Shown: piece by piece, positions 44,701 to 56,700 of the stretch
Position numbering within the stretch: the first letter of the stretch is position 1
How the letters are laid out: every line of letters begins with the position of its first letter
Assembly (NCBI GenBank): GCA_029948255.1
Contig: JALIZF010001512.1
Location: 186,001-250,000 of the forward strand
Direction of reading: 5' to 3'
From: Telmatactis stephensoni
Taxonomy: Eukaryota; Cnidaria; Anthozoa; Actiniaria; Isophelliidae
Length of the DNA stretch: 64,000 nucleotides
Made by a program: the position numbers and the translations under genes
The notes under the pieces: generated by a model
The model's database searches: none
The model's input: the letters and a program-made list of their open reading frames with translations, nothing else
Told to the model about the DNA's origin: nothing

Positions 44701-47700
44701 AAGTTGACTGGTCGAGTGACTGAGCACACAACAGCGCCAAAAAACTCATGAAAAAACACTATTTTCCCCTTGAAACGTCACTAAAGGCGCTGTTACCCTG
44801 TGCATTTTTCTCAGCAACTTGTCTCGCAACGGCGTTGTGAAACAAGTTGCTGGAGGATTGCACAGTGTAACGGGTTGTCTCACAATTTTTTTTGTTGTTG
44901 TTGCGCATAGCGTTGCACGAGGTAGAACTCAGGTTTACTTTGGCAACGCATTGCAGCAACTTGCAATGCCATTGCACAGTGTTATTTGTATCACCCCTCC
45001 AGCAGTTTTCCTCGCAATTTTTGAGGCATGTTTTCTACAAGCGCATGCGCAATTTCTCATTTTGCTCTGAGGAGCCTGGGTACGAGTAATTTTCAAGATG
45101 GCGGCAAGAGAAGGTTCATTTGTAGATGTAGTAGAAGATGGTAATTGTAATGATACAAATCCCGAGCAAGACAACTTGGACTAATTGGTGGTAAAGGCCT
45201 TTCTCTTCTCTTCGGGCTATCCAGGGCCTCGTCCAAGTGACACGATTTCGTTGTTCTTTGGGTACTTCTTCGTCAAGTAATAACATCGCCATAATGGCTC
45301 CAACTTTGCGGATGGCCGCCATCTTGAATCTCGCTCCCAGCTTGCCTCGGCCAAAAATATTGCAAGTTGCTGGTGAAAATTGCACAGTGTAACAGGGCCA
45401 TAATTTTCTCAGCAACTTGTTTCGCAACGCTGTTGCGAGACAAGTTGCTGAGAAAATTGCACAGTGCAACAACGCCTTAAAATGCTCGTGACCTTGACGA
45501 ATACTTTCAGTGGTAAATACTGTGGAGTGCGACATAATGACTGCAAAGAAAAGAAAAGAAAACAATTCCCGTCCAACCTCGTGTCAAACATACCAAAGGC
45601 TCAGAAAAAGCGAAAATACATCCAAAATCCTGAAATCGAAAGTCGAGCAAAAGTTGCAAGTCGCAAAAGTAGAGCTGTGACACAGGGAACCCAACGCGAG
45701 ATCTGACGATCAGTTGACACAGGAAACCCAACGTGATGTGAAGATTAGTGTTGCTGCTTGCCTGAGGGCTCGCAGCAATAAGATAATGACTTGTATTTAA
45801 TGTCAATAACTTGGGGGTGGTCGCCCAGTCTCCCAAGCGCAAGGCTCATTGTATAAATGCTTGACAAATAAAAAACTGAAATAAATTAAATAATTAAAAA
45901 AGAAACAAATAAAATCTCTATATGAAATAGATAAAGCCCTAATGTCAATGGGGTACAACTTGATACGTTATCACATACGGTACCCTGGGTTCCAGGGGTT
46001 TATCGTCACGTTCCGACGTTTATTTACTTGTTAGGAGAGTCACATTCACTTCTCACACCTTCGGCGCTCACCTACAAGAGAAAAGCTCTCTAAGGAAAGC
46101 GAATAATAAACCCCTGGAGCCCAGTGTACACATACGGTAACATTGCTCTTAAATACTAATTGAAATACTTATTAATAGAGGCAACCGTTACATTAACAGC
46201 CAACAAAATTCAACTTATTCAAATGCCTTCTAAATGATGTTACATTCGCTGTGGTTTTTGCTGACAATGGTAACTGGTTCCAAACGCGAGAAATAATAAA
46301 TGTTTAAGAATTATGGAAGTATTGACTTTTGTATGAGGTCTGAACAACATTATTGCTACTATTTATAAGATTGTATGGCATAATTGCGTGATGACCCAAA
46401 GGAGGTCTGCGTACTAGGAGGCTATCCAGTGACTAACACAATGTTATACTACTCTAGCACAACTTCCCATATGTAACTGTTTGAAATCCATGATAATGAA
46501 AGGATGGGTCGTGTGGGGTGCAAGTTGATACATTATCACATACCTTTGTCTGTAATGAGGTTCATTAGCAAACACTAGCAAAATGTAAAACATTCAATTA
46601 GTAATCTGTAGATCAAACTGCCAATGGCGTATATAACTCGTGGATTGAGTTAACATCGAGTTACAAAACATGTAAGATGCATATTAGACTGATTCTAGTC
46701 AGTTTGGTCAAATATATTCGTTCATAGAAATTAAGATACATATAAATAAAATGGATAAGTGATAATGTTTTTTAACGTGAAGTTATCACTTATGATATCC
46801 ATATTCGTTCATCTTGCACTCAGTTTATCCACTAATTACCCTAGTTAACGACCTTCCTGTCTTTCGTACATTTTCTAATATTTTGAAGGGAAATTTTATA
46901 TCTTGAGTGCCCAGAATGTCCGATAACGAAAAACCCTCTTTCGACCAGAACCAATCGATAACAGACCTTCTATCTGAAAGTACTCTTTACAAGCTCAATT
47001 GGTTTGGACTGCCTTGCCACTACTATGTTTAAAGGATTTTGTCATTCACCCAAACGCAAATTCAAATACACCAAATACACCATTCTTCTCTCCTCTTTTG
47101 TTGTCTAACCAACAGCAAACTTCTTCCAAACAAGTTTGGGCCTACTGGAGACGAATCGTTGTCCAGCACCGCTAGGGGCAGGATTGAAGGCTAATAGTTT
47201 CAGACTTTTGTGACTACTTGTGTTATGAGAAATGGTGCTCTTTGAAGAGCACATGGAAGTACAATACAAAAAAGCTCATACCCCATACTTGGCAATTGCA
47301 ACGAAAGGAATGCCCATGACCTTCCTGACTGCAACAGTGAACACGAAAGTTTGCCCGTTTTTGAAGAGTTTGTAAAGATTTTGTTTGCAGAGAATTTCAG
47401 TACCAATTGTATTGTCTACATACTCAATTGTAATAATTTGTGTAAAACTTGCCTGCCTTAGTAATTTTAACTTTCTAACCAGTGGGGGGGGGGGGGGGGG
47501 GGGGGAATGAACCACACGTATATGTAAGCTACATACCTGGGTCGATGTAGGAACTGAATGAAAATAAGCAACCCATCGTAAAGCATTAAGAACCTCTTTA
47601 TTCCATGTATGAAGAACACCACAGCGAAAACCAGAAACACCAAAGTCCTACAGTAGTATTTGTAAAAGGTAATACCAGCCACCATATAGAATGTAAGTAA

Positions 47701-50700
47701 AATGGACCAATCAATGGACTCACCTTACTGAATCCCCATATCACATGAACGCGTCTTTTATCAGGGAGACTAATGATAAAACCAAACAATTACTAACAAT
47801 TGACACGCGATTGACCACCCCCTAACTCCATCAGACAAGAAAAAGCCATTGAAAGCAAAAGCAAAGGACAGGAAGGTTGAACTCTTTTACTGCGGTTTTC
47901 GATATTCTGCGAACTCTGAATATAGGCCATGACTTACGCTTAGAACATATTTTTATAAAAATAGCTTTGCTTTCACCTTAGCAAAGACCTGGAATGACTT
48001 GCCAGATACTTTGAAAACGGAGTCAACTTTACAAGTTTTTAAGTAACGATTCTGTAAAGAATGATAGCACGAACAATAGGCCTGTATGCGCTTTCTGTAC
48101 ATCAAAATTTTGTGATTTTCATACTGAGAATGTATTAATTTACAGAAAACATTTTTACAAAGAAGAATTTATTAAAACTCATTTGTAAAAGGATTTTCTT
48201 TTTACTTAAAATTTTCAGCCAACTAATATTATTATTATTTTCAGCCAATTAATATTATTGGCCAACTAATATTATTATTCTCCTTAGTTTATCATATAAT
48301 GCTTATAATAGTTAAAAAGCACCTAATCCCCTGTTATTTCCAATTTTGATTAATATTAAAGTCCGACCATTTCTAAGAACGTTTACGAAAAAATGACTCG
48401 ACTTGAATGAATTCCAAATTTACACAATTTTAAACATCAGCAAAAAGGGCCTTTGAGCTTCCTGTGGTGGCAGACCTGAGAACACATGGGAACTTGGTTG
48501 ACTAATTCGATCGCTGAAGTGATGACACTTTGAATTTCACTCAAAGCTGCTGAAAACTGATTTTTTGTATTTCTAGGCGAAAAAAGCCCAGCAAAAGCTG
48601 CAATTCCTAAGAGTCTGAAGTCGGAGTAGATAAATTTCCCGGGGGGGTACTCCCCTATATTCGCTATACAGGTACGTGCCGCCAAACAGGGTAGGTTTTT
48701 CAGCGATTTTACTCTGGAACAGGGTATATAAAAATCGTAATTACTCTCTGGAACAGGGTATCTATTTAACAAAGTTTGTCTAAAAAGGGGGATAAAAGGG
48801 GTTAACGGCACGTCAACTTGGCCGGAAGCAAACTAGAAATTCTAGCGTAAAGCACTCGATGTACAAATAGCATTTTCAATCCTACACAAGTTACTTTATT
48901 TCATTTCTCTGGGTGGTTGGTTGGTTCACTAGATGTACAAATACTTTGTGTAATTAAAAAGAGTCAAAGAAGTTTATTTGTCACTTTTGAACAGATCTGA
49001 AACAGGGTATATTTTTAAGACATTTACTCTGGAACAGGGTATCAATTTTGGAAATTTTGCTCTGGAACAGGGTCAGGGTTCGAGGGGCTCAGCGGCACAT
49101 CCCTACCCAAAACTGGAAGGAGTACTCCCCCCCCCCCCCCCCCCGGGATAAATTTCCGCCTGGGTAGACGTCACACTCTTTTGTACTACACGGTAAACTT
49201 TTGAAACTTACAAAAGAGTTTGATGTCTATCCAGACTTAAGTTTTTTTGAAAGTGTTCCATGAAACTCCAAACTTTAAAATTGTGTAAAATTTCATTCAT
49301 TCAATTCATTCAAATTGCATAATTTTTTCATACAAGTCATTGGAAATGTTCCAACTTTTCGTCAAAATGGGAAATAACAGGGGGTTGGGTTTATGTTACA
49401 TATCTATAACATGGCTTAACTATAGTTAGACAAAAATTTTATGTTTTTGTATGTTTAAATTTGATCTAATCACCGCGTATAAATAAAGTTTTCCATATAG
49501 GCCATGCATGGAGATCACCAACCCAGCATCATAAATAGGCCATGGGAGACCATCAACCCAACCCAATCTGGGACAGGGAAGACCACCAAACCAAACAAAT
49601 ATGGGCCATGGGAGACAACTAATTATTGTACTTACTTAGTAAAGCTTAACATACTCTTCATAGTGTGCCCTTTATTAAATATTGACAGCATATAGATCTC
49701 GTCCATTATGATATGCAACGAATACCTACAAACAAGACGTTAGTTAATCATAACTATTACAATTTCCTCAAATCTGATCGGTTGATAGACTGTCCAATTT
49801 TGGCATTAGTTGAACATTTGTAATCAGAAAGTTGCAAGAGACAATCATATTACAACTTTTCAGGAAAATCTTTTCAGGAAAATTTGCATGCTATCACACA
49901 ATTGCTATGCCACTAAGTACGTGCTCTGGAATGGTATATATGGAATGCAGTGGTATGCAATGTCATAGCACGGTATGTTATGGTATGGGCAGAATGGTAA
50001 GGCTTGAAATGGTATGGTATTGTTGGCATTGCATGCTGTTGTGTGGTGTGGTGCAGTACAGTGTGGTATTGTATAGTATGGTATTAAATGGTATGGGATG
50101 GAATTGAACGGTATGCAATGGCATGGCATCTACAGATATGTTTATGGTGTGGAATGGAATGGTATGGCATGAGATGGTATGGCATAGCATACCCTAAACA
50201 TTTACCACAATATGATGGTGGGCTTGGTCCCTCTAAGAGAATTTAAGAGTTTTTTGAAGCCTTATTTTGACCGTTTGGTCATGATGTATCCACTTTGGAT
50301 TTTGATACATGTATTTTTCCATCTAATTTCTACCTTGCAAATAATTACACATAGCACTACAATGGAAGGTAGACTTTTCATTACTTGAAATGCCATTTCT
50401 GGAGTGTTATTCTTAAGCAAAAGAGCACAATTAAACTTTCCACATTGCCTCACACATCAAACGACAAATTAAAGCCTGAAAAATGCAAATCAAAAATACG
50501 TTTTTGAACTCAAAGTAAATACATGCACAGACATTGTCCTGATGTATACATGCTTTACCTGTGGGCAAATTCTAGACAGTCTTGTAGTAATTGCTCAGAA
50601 TAAATATAACCAAATGGATTATTAGGATTGCAAAGTAAAACAGCTCTGATCTTTATTCCCTAAAACACAATAATAGTTAAAGTGTGAGAGATAGATACTG

Positions 50701-53700
50701 AGGCATTAAGCAATATTAGTGGTGTCACTTTAGGTGGGGCAGCACTAGCACAGATTTCCTTCTAATCCACATTCAGCACTAGCACAGATTTCCTTCTAAT
50801 CCACATTTGGTTACAATTCAAAAAAAAAACAAAGGGACAAGAAAAAAAAAACTGAAATGGTCCAATTCTAAAATTTCCTTGTTGGTTGGTTTTGCCATTT
50901 CATTAAACAAGTTTCTTCGACCATTTACGATTTTAATCAACCGAGCTTTCGGGCCCATTAACCACCTTCATACCGCGAAGACTGGTACGAGTACCTCAAA
51001 TTTTGATAATGATTACACAAAACTCATATTGTTTGTTATTGTGGTCTTCGGGAGTTCTGAAATGCTGTCTTTTTTGGCGACGTTTCGGCCACAATAATAA
51101 TAACAATAACAAACGATATACTGTGAAATGCAAGAAAGTTTCAAGCAAAGTATTAAAACTCATATTGTCAGAAAGTGCACATTGAGCTATACAAAATCCC
51201 GAAGTTTGGTGTTAATCGGGTTAATATTGAATGACTAACAGCCGTGCAAAAATGCTAGAATTTACAAAGAAATGTATGGCTGTAAGGACATTTGTGGACA
51301 TTTTGTCGTCCCTACAACCATACTTTGTAAAATCTAGCATGTTTGAACTGCTGTATCTCTTTCAATGTATATCCAATTAACATCAAACCTCGGGATTATA
51401 TACAGCTTGATGTGCCCATCATCAGTGTTAAATGGAGCAATCAACACTAAAAACGTGACAAAAAACCACGCACGCTAATAGCGTAAACAACATCCATGAG
51501 CGCTCACATAATTATGACAAATATGAAGTGCTCAATATTTGTTGTCATATGTGAGCACTAGTACTTTTCTTTCTTTTTTCTTTCTTTCATTTTTTCTTTC
51601 TTCCCTTCATTCACTTATTCATTTATTCATTCTCTCTTTCTTGATCTTTTTCTTTCTTTCTTTCTCTTTCTTTCTTTCTTAGTTTGTTTTCATTTCCTCC
51701 TGTGAGCTTCTACATAATTGTTGCAAATTATAAACAATCTCTGGAGACTCACAAAGATCTTGGAAATAAGTATAGGTATAATCATACGGTATCTCATTCA
51801 ATTTGGATTTTATTTACACAATTGTGTTTTTCGAAGAGTATTACAAGCGCATAGGGTAAGTGCAATTTGAGCTCTTTGAAAAACACACAGAACCATATGA
51901 TTACCTTTAATAATATACATGAAAAAATTCGAGAAAATAAACGGTGATTTATTTAGAAAAAAATCTCAAGAAGAAAACTTTGAGTGCACTCTTGTTGAGA
52001 TGTGATGGCATCAGTAGCATGCGCAAGTCATCAAAAATTTTATTTAAGGCATTTGCACTGGCAAATTTGTTTTTTTTTAAATAATTATTGTCTATTCTAA
52101 CCTGATGCTTAGCTTCCTCCATAGCTTTCTCTAATCGGTACACTGAAAGTTCAAATGGGCCAATCTCTTCAGGTCCAGGCTATAATAAATATACATTCTG
52201 TTATTATTTGGAATCATCATCCTATTTGGGGAGAGATTCATGAATAATTACAATACATTTTAATTGCTATCAAACTGAGTCTGAACCTGAATGTTCTAGG
52301 CACGCAGCATTCGTGGGTATAACTGCCTGCATTATACCCACGAATGCTGTGTGCCGAAGTGATTATCTGTTATAATTACTGGTCAACTTCATAACCACCA
52401 AAATCACCAAAATTGTTTAAATTGAGGTATTTATTTATTTTTAAAAGTTGAAGTATTGTTTGAGCATGCGTAGTTCTGCTGATTTTGTATCCCACACATT
52501 TTGATACCCGTGTTTGTCATAACAAAGAAAGGCTATGTAAAATTAAAAAGGCTTAGTACACGAGGAATAAAGTTAAGCCAAGGCATTCATGGCCTTTGGC
52601 TGACCAAATACCGTGACTGCTAGCTTAGTAGTTACATTACTTTATCATCCTGCAAATCTGGTTCCCCTGTAAACAAAACACGCTGCATTATTATTAATAA
52701 TGCTGTGGGATCACAGAATCACACAGCATTATTAAAAATAATGCCGTCTGCTAGATTAGACAGACGGCATTATTTGCAATAATGCAGCTGCTCTATGCTT
52801 TTTCTCTCTGCATATTCGTTGGTATAATGCAGAGTGAAAACAATGAGTTTTGGTAAGAACAGTAATTATTTCTGGTTAATCATCAAAGGGCATGTTGTTT
52901 CTCAGTGGATGTCTTGAGACTAATCAATCAGTTGAGACCAATCATAATCCCTAATTTGAAATTCTGATAATCATTTCTTTATGAATAAGCCCAAAGCATG
53001 ATGACATTATTTGGTATCTTTTAGGGTGTTAAAAGTGAAGTTTAGGGTCTCTCTTAGGGTATCAAAAGAGCCCGTTGCTTATTATCTTGTTCTTAAATGG
53101 AAGAGATTTGCACAACAACAGCATGTCGACCATTCAATATTACGAAATATTTGTAAATTCTTACAAATCTCGCGCGCGCTAATTGTTACCGTTAAAATCG
53201 CGCGTGCAAACGCTTTTTGTCACACTGAAGAATGTCCTCGTTTGGGCCGAAACGTCTGTCAACTTTTCATCAAAAACGAAGCTAGAGACAACCAAATAAA
53301 TTTATCATTCAATAAAATGTTCATCATAACAATGTTCGTTAGCTTGTTATCACTGGTATCTCTCACGGGTTAAAAACTGTCCAGCCACGCCCTTCTTAAA
53401 AGACTTCCAGTATCTTTTAGGGGTATTTTTTAAAATTTCTGATGAGCATACCTGATCCTTTTAGAATGGAGTCCCCCCCTGGGGCATTTTAATGCCCTCT
53501 CTAAACCAGAATCCTTTTCAAGAACCTTTCATATTCAAATTTTAAATTCCTTCAAGAATACAAACACTAGTTTCACTTAGTGAACAAAATTTAATTAATG
53601 GGTGACATCAACACATTGTCACGATCCCTACCACAGGCCTGTAGCCCCCCACCTACAAATCTTCCCAAAGGACTACAATACTCCACACATTAAAATAACC

Positions 53701-56700
53701 AAATGCATTTACTAAATTAATTTCTAATACTTTAAGACTAATCAAAATTGAAGATAAAGTTTATCCAACTTTTAACAGTTGTAAATTGATAATTGATAAT
53801 TGGATGACTAGGAGCAAGGATGGCACAGTTGGTTATTGCTCGGCCTTTGATGTGAGAGGTCCCGAGTTCGATCCCCAGCCAGACCTCACATCCTTGTTTC
53901 GACTTCTTTCCTTTCTGTGTAGCTTTATTTGGCTTTAAATACCCTTAAAACGGAGCACCGATGGAGAGAGGGGAGTAAAATGAGCGCACCGTCGACCTCA
54001 GGTTTGCCAGTTGAATTACTGTTACGAGTTATCGATGTTAAATATGGTTACATTACTTTACTTTTACTATAAATAAGCTCAAACTCAACAAAGATAAGAC
54101 AGAAATTCCAGTATTCCTTTACTCTAAACACAGTCCACAAAAATCTCTCCCTACCCTACGCTTTGGTACTGAGTCTGCTAGAAATATTGGTGTCACTTTT
54201 GATTCTACATTGTCGATGGTGCCACGTTAATTGTATCTGCAAATCTGCCTTTTATCATCTCCGTAAACATTGCTAAAATAAGAAAGTTCCTGTCTATTAA
54301 AACTACCGAAACTCTGATTCACGCATTCGTTACTTCCAAGATTGATCGATATAACTGCCTCCTTTTTAACTCATGGATTTTCCTAACAGTTATGTCCGAG
54401 ATTGTAGTGTAGTTGATTGACTGTACACTTTGAAACGCATATTGTAACAAATATTTCAAATAATGATAAATGAGAGATTTATATACATTGTGTGTGACGG
54501 AATTGTATTTATCATTCGTTTGATCTAAAGCGTCGAATACAGTAGACAATGCGGCATCTTTGACCGTGACGCAACGTACAATGAGTCTGGTGCAACATCA
54601 CACAATACAGGAAACCAATTTCGCTCCAAAAAGCGTTTTATTTAACAGTTTATCATACGCCGTCACACTACAACGTCACGCAACAGTTTCTGTTTGGTGA
54701 AAGTCTATAATTTACTGCTTGCCAAATGATTCGGAGTGAGCTAATACAACCTACTTTGCGCGAAACAGTTTCGAACTTTGCCACGAATGCTCAATCGATT
54801 TAAGTTCTTGAAGAATTGAAGTTTCCATGCAGGGGGGCTTTTTGGATTACTACCTTGCAGGCTTTCGATCTTTAAGTCGGTGTTAGACGAGACGATTTTT
54901 GACGTCGATTTTCCGCCCAACGCTGCCCAACAACTTCCAATTTTTTGCGGTGCGTGTTTTTGACTTGGAATCAAAAACTTGCCACGCGTTGCCGAAGCAT
55001 AAATTGCACGGAGCATCGTTTCAAGTGCCATGTTACACCAACACAATTTTATCGCAACGCCGTGGCGTGGACAATCGTTGCTCAAAATCGTCTCGTGTAA
55101 CACCGCCTTTATGTACAATAGAGTGGTTTTCGTATGAGTGGGAACACTGTACGGTTACGATACGATACGGTTACGGCATGAATTTCGAATGTTTTTATAA
55201 ACATTACGGCACTGACACGGTCACGGTACGACGCGGTAAGTTTCCCACTCATACGAAAACGACTCTATTACATTGCGTGGCATTGTTGCGGTTTGGGTAC
55301 AACTGTTATATCGGGGGTTCTATCTATGAGCCTTATACCTTCCGGTTCCCTTCACTTCCGGGTCTCGGAGTTTTGACGGCTTTTGATTTTTTTTTGCGCG
55401 GCTGGGTCCTGCTACCATCGGCATGCCTTTGGAGGGGTGGAACTAGTCGGATGCTATTGCTGTTGGAAACGGGTTCTCAATCCACGATTTGTTTCACCAT
55501 TGACGGATTGATTTGTCTTCCAAATCATCTCATCTCCAAGCTCCAATCTGTACAAAATGCTGCCGCACGTCTAATAACATACTCTCGCAAATATGATCGC
55601 ATTTCTCCCATCTTAATTGATCTGCATTGGCTTCCTGTAACTGAACGTATCAAGTTCAAGATCCTTCTAATTACTTTCAAATCACTTCACGACTTATCTG
55701 CTTCCTATATTTCCGACCTGGTCTCTCGTTATACTCCATCAAGACACCTGCGTTCTTCATCTGGTCTGTTGCTCAAACGCAAAATCTATCGCCTTAAATC
55801 CTATGGTTACCGCTCTTTTTCCGTCTCTGCTCCAGAATTCTGGAACTCACTTCCATCTTCAATATGAAATATCACAAGCTTTTCGTCCTTCAAATCAACT
55901 CTTAAAACTCATTTGTTTAAATTAGCTTTTAATTTGTAATAGTTCTTAATTGTTTAGCTTACTATTGAATTATATATATTTTTCTTACTTTTTCTTTTCT
56001 TTGGCGCCTAGAGCAGTTCTGTATAGGCGCTATATAAATAATAATCAATATTTTTATTATTAAATATGAATACTGATATCTCCACGCAACAGTGATGAAA
56101 TGCCTGTCCACTCTTTTCTCCATTATATATGTTTATTCTGATTGTGGGTCATCTTCATGAGTCAGAACTGAAAACCTACTTTCATGAAAAGGGTGTTGTT
56201 TCATGGTTAAGTTGAGAGATACAATGCTACCATCTGGATAGTAATCACTACATGTCTGAAATCCAGGAACCTATAGCAACAGAACACTGAACAGGCTAGA
56301 ACAGAAGTCCTTCCAGATGCCCTTCAGTTCACTCACTCCTGTGTACAGCGACCAATCAACAGATAGACCAATCGACAGATATGCATGTTCAAGTTGTCGT
56401 TTAAGTTATAAATTAAATTTCTTTGCTTGAAACTTCTTTGCATTTCGTAATATATCGTTTGTTATTGTGGTCTTCGGGAGTTCTGAAATGCTGTCTTTTT
56501 TTGGCGACCGGTTTCGGCGCACTTAGTGCGTCTGGAAAACAACTCTAAAGAAAATATTTGATCAGTACGTAATACGCGAAGCCTGATTATAGCTCGTTCG
56601 CACGCGTACGATTCGAAGTTGTCGCTCGGTTATGAAAATTAATTAATTATATTTACCTCGTCATCTATAAAACCATTTAAACAGGAGATTAAAAGCTTAA

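Larger units (their letters stand above)
54065..56060 (+). mobile_element. CR1/L2-type LINE remnant, interrupted by a cluster of small insertions
   Basis: The first part (54075-54370) has LNKDKTE, RNIGVTFDSTLS and HAFVTSKIDRYNCLLF in shifting frames. The second (about 55510-56060) continues LPNHLISKLQSVQNAAARLI, then DLHWLPVTERIKFKILLITF, SASYISDLVSRYTPSRHLRS and FWNSLPSSI, then a premature TGA and a KTHLFKLAFNL tail with stop. The 3' end is cgctatataaataataatca. The junction at about 54370/55510 shows that roughly 1.1 kb was inserted between consecutive codons. Dead copy, 5'-truncated. Confidence 0.93.

Noticed and set aside
46918..47031. 38-codon frame on + beginning MSDNEKPSFDQNQSITDLLS
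   Set aside because: Looks protein-like but is short, antisense in an ACCS intron, with no homology or splice signals I could support.
48437..48811. 124-residue open frame on -
   Set aside because: Crosses the boundary of the 48640-49147 transposon and its repeat units, inside an ACCS intron; no homology seen.
53011..53373. 120-residue open frame on +
   Set aside because: Begins in a stretch of ttagggt-like words and shows no family resemblance; composition looks random. The ttagggt words are too few and irregular to be telomeric.
54899..55867. 322-residue frame as a single gene
   Set aside because: Only the last third is LINE reverse transcriptase; the first part reads through two MITEs inserted in the LINE.
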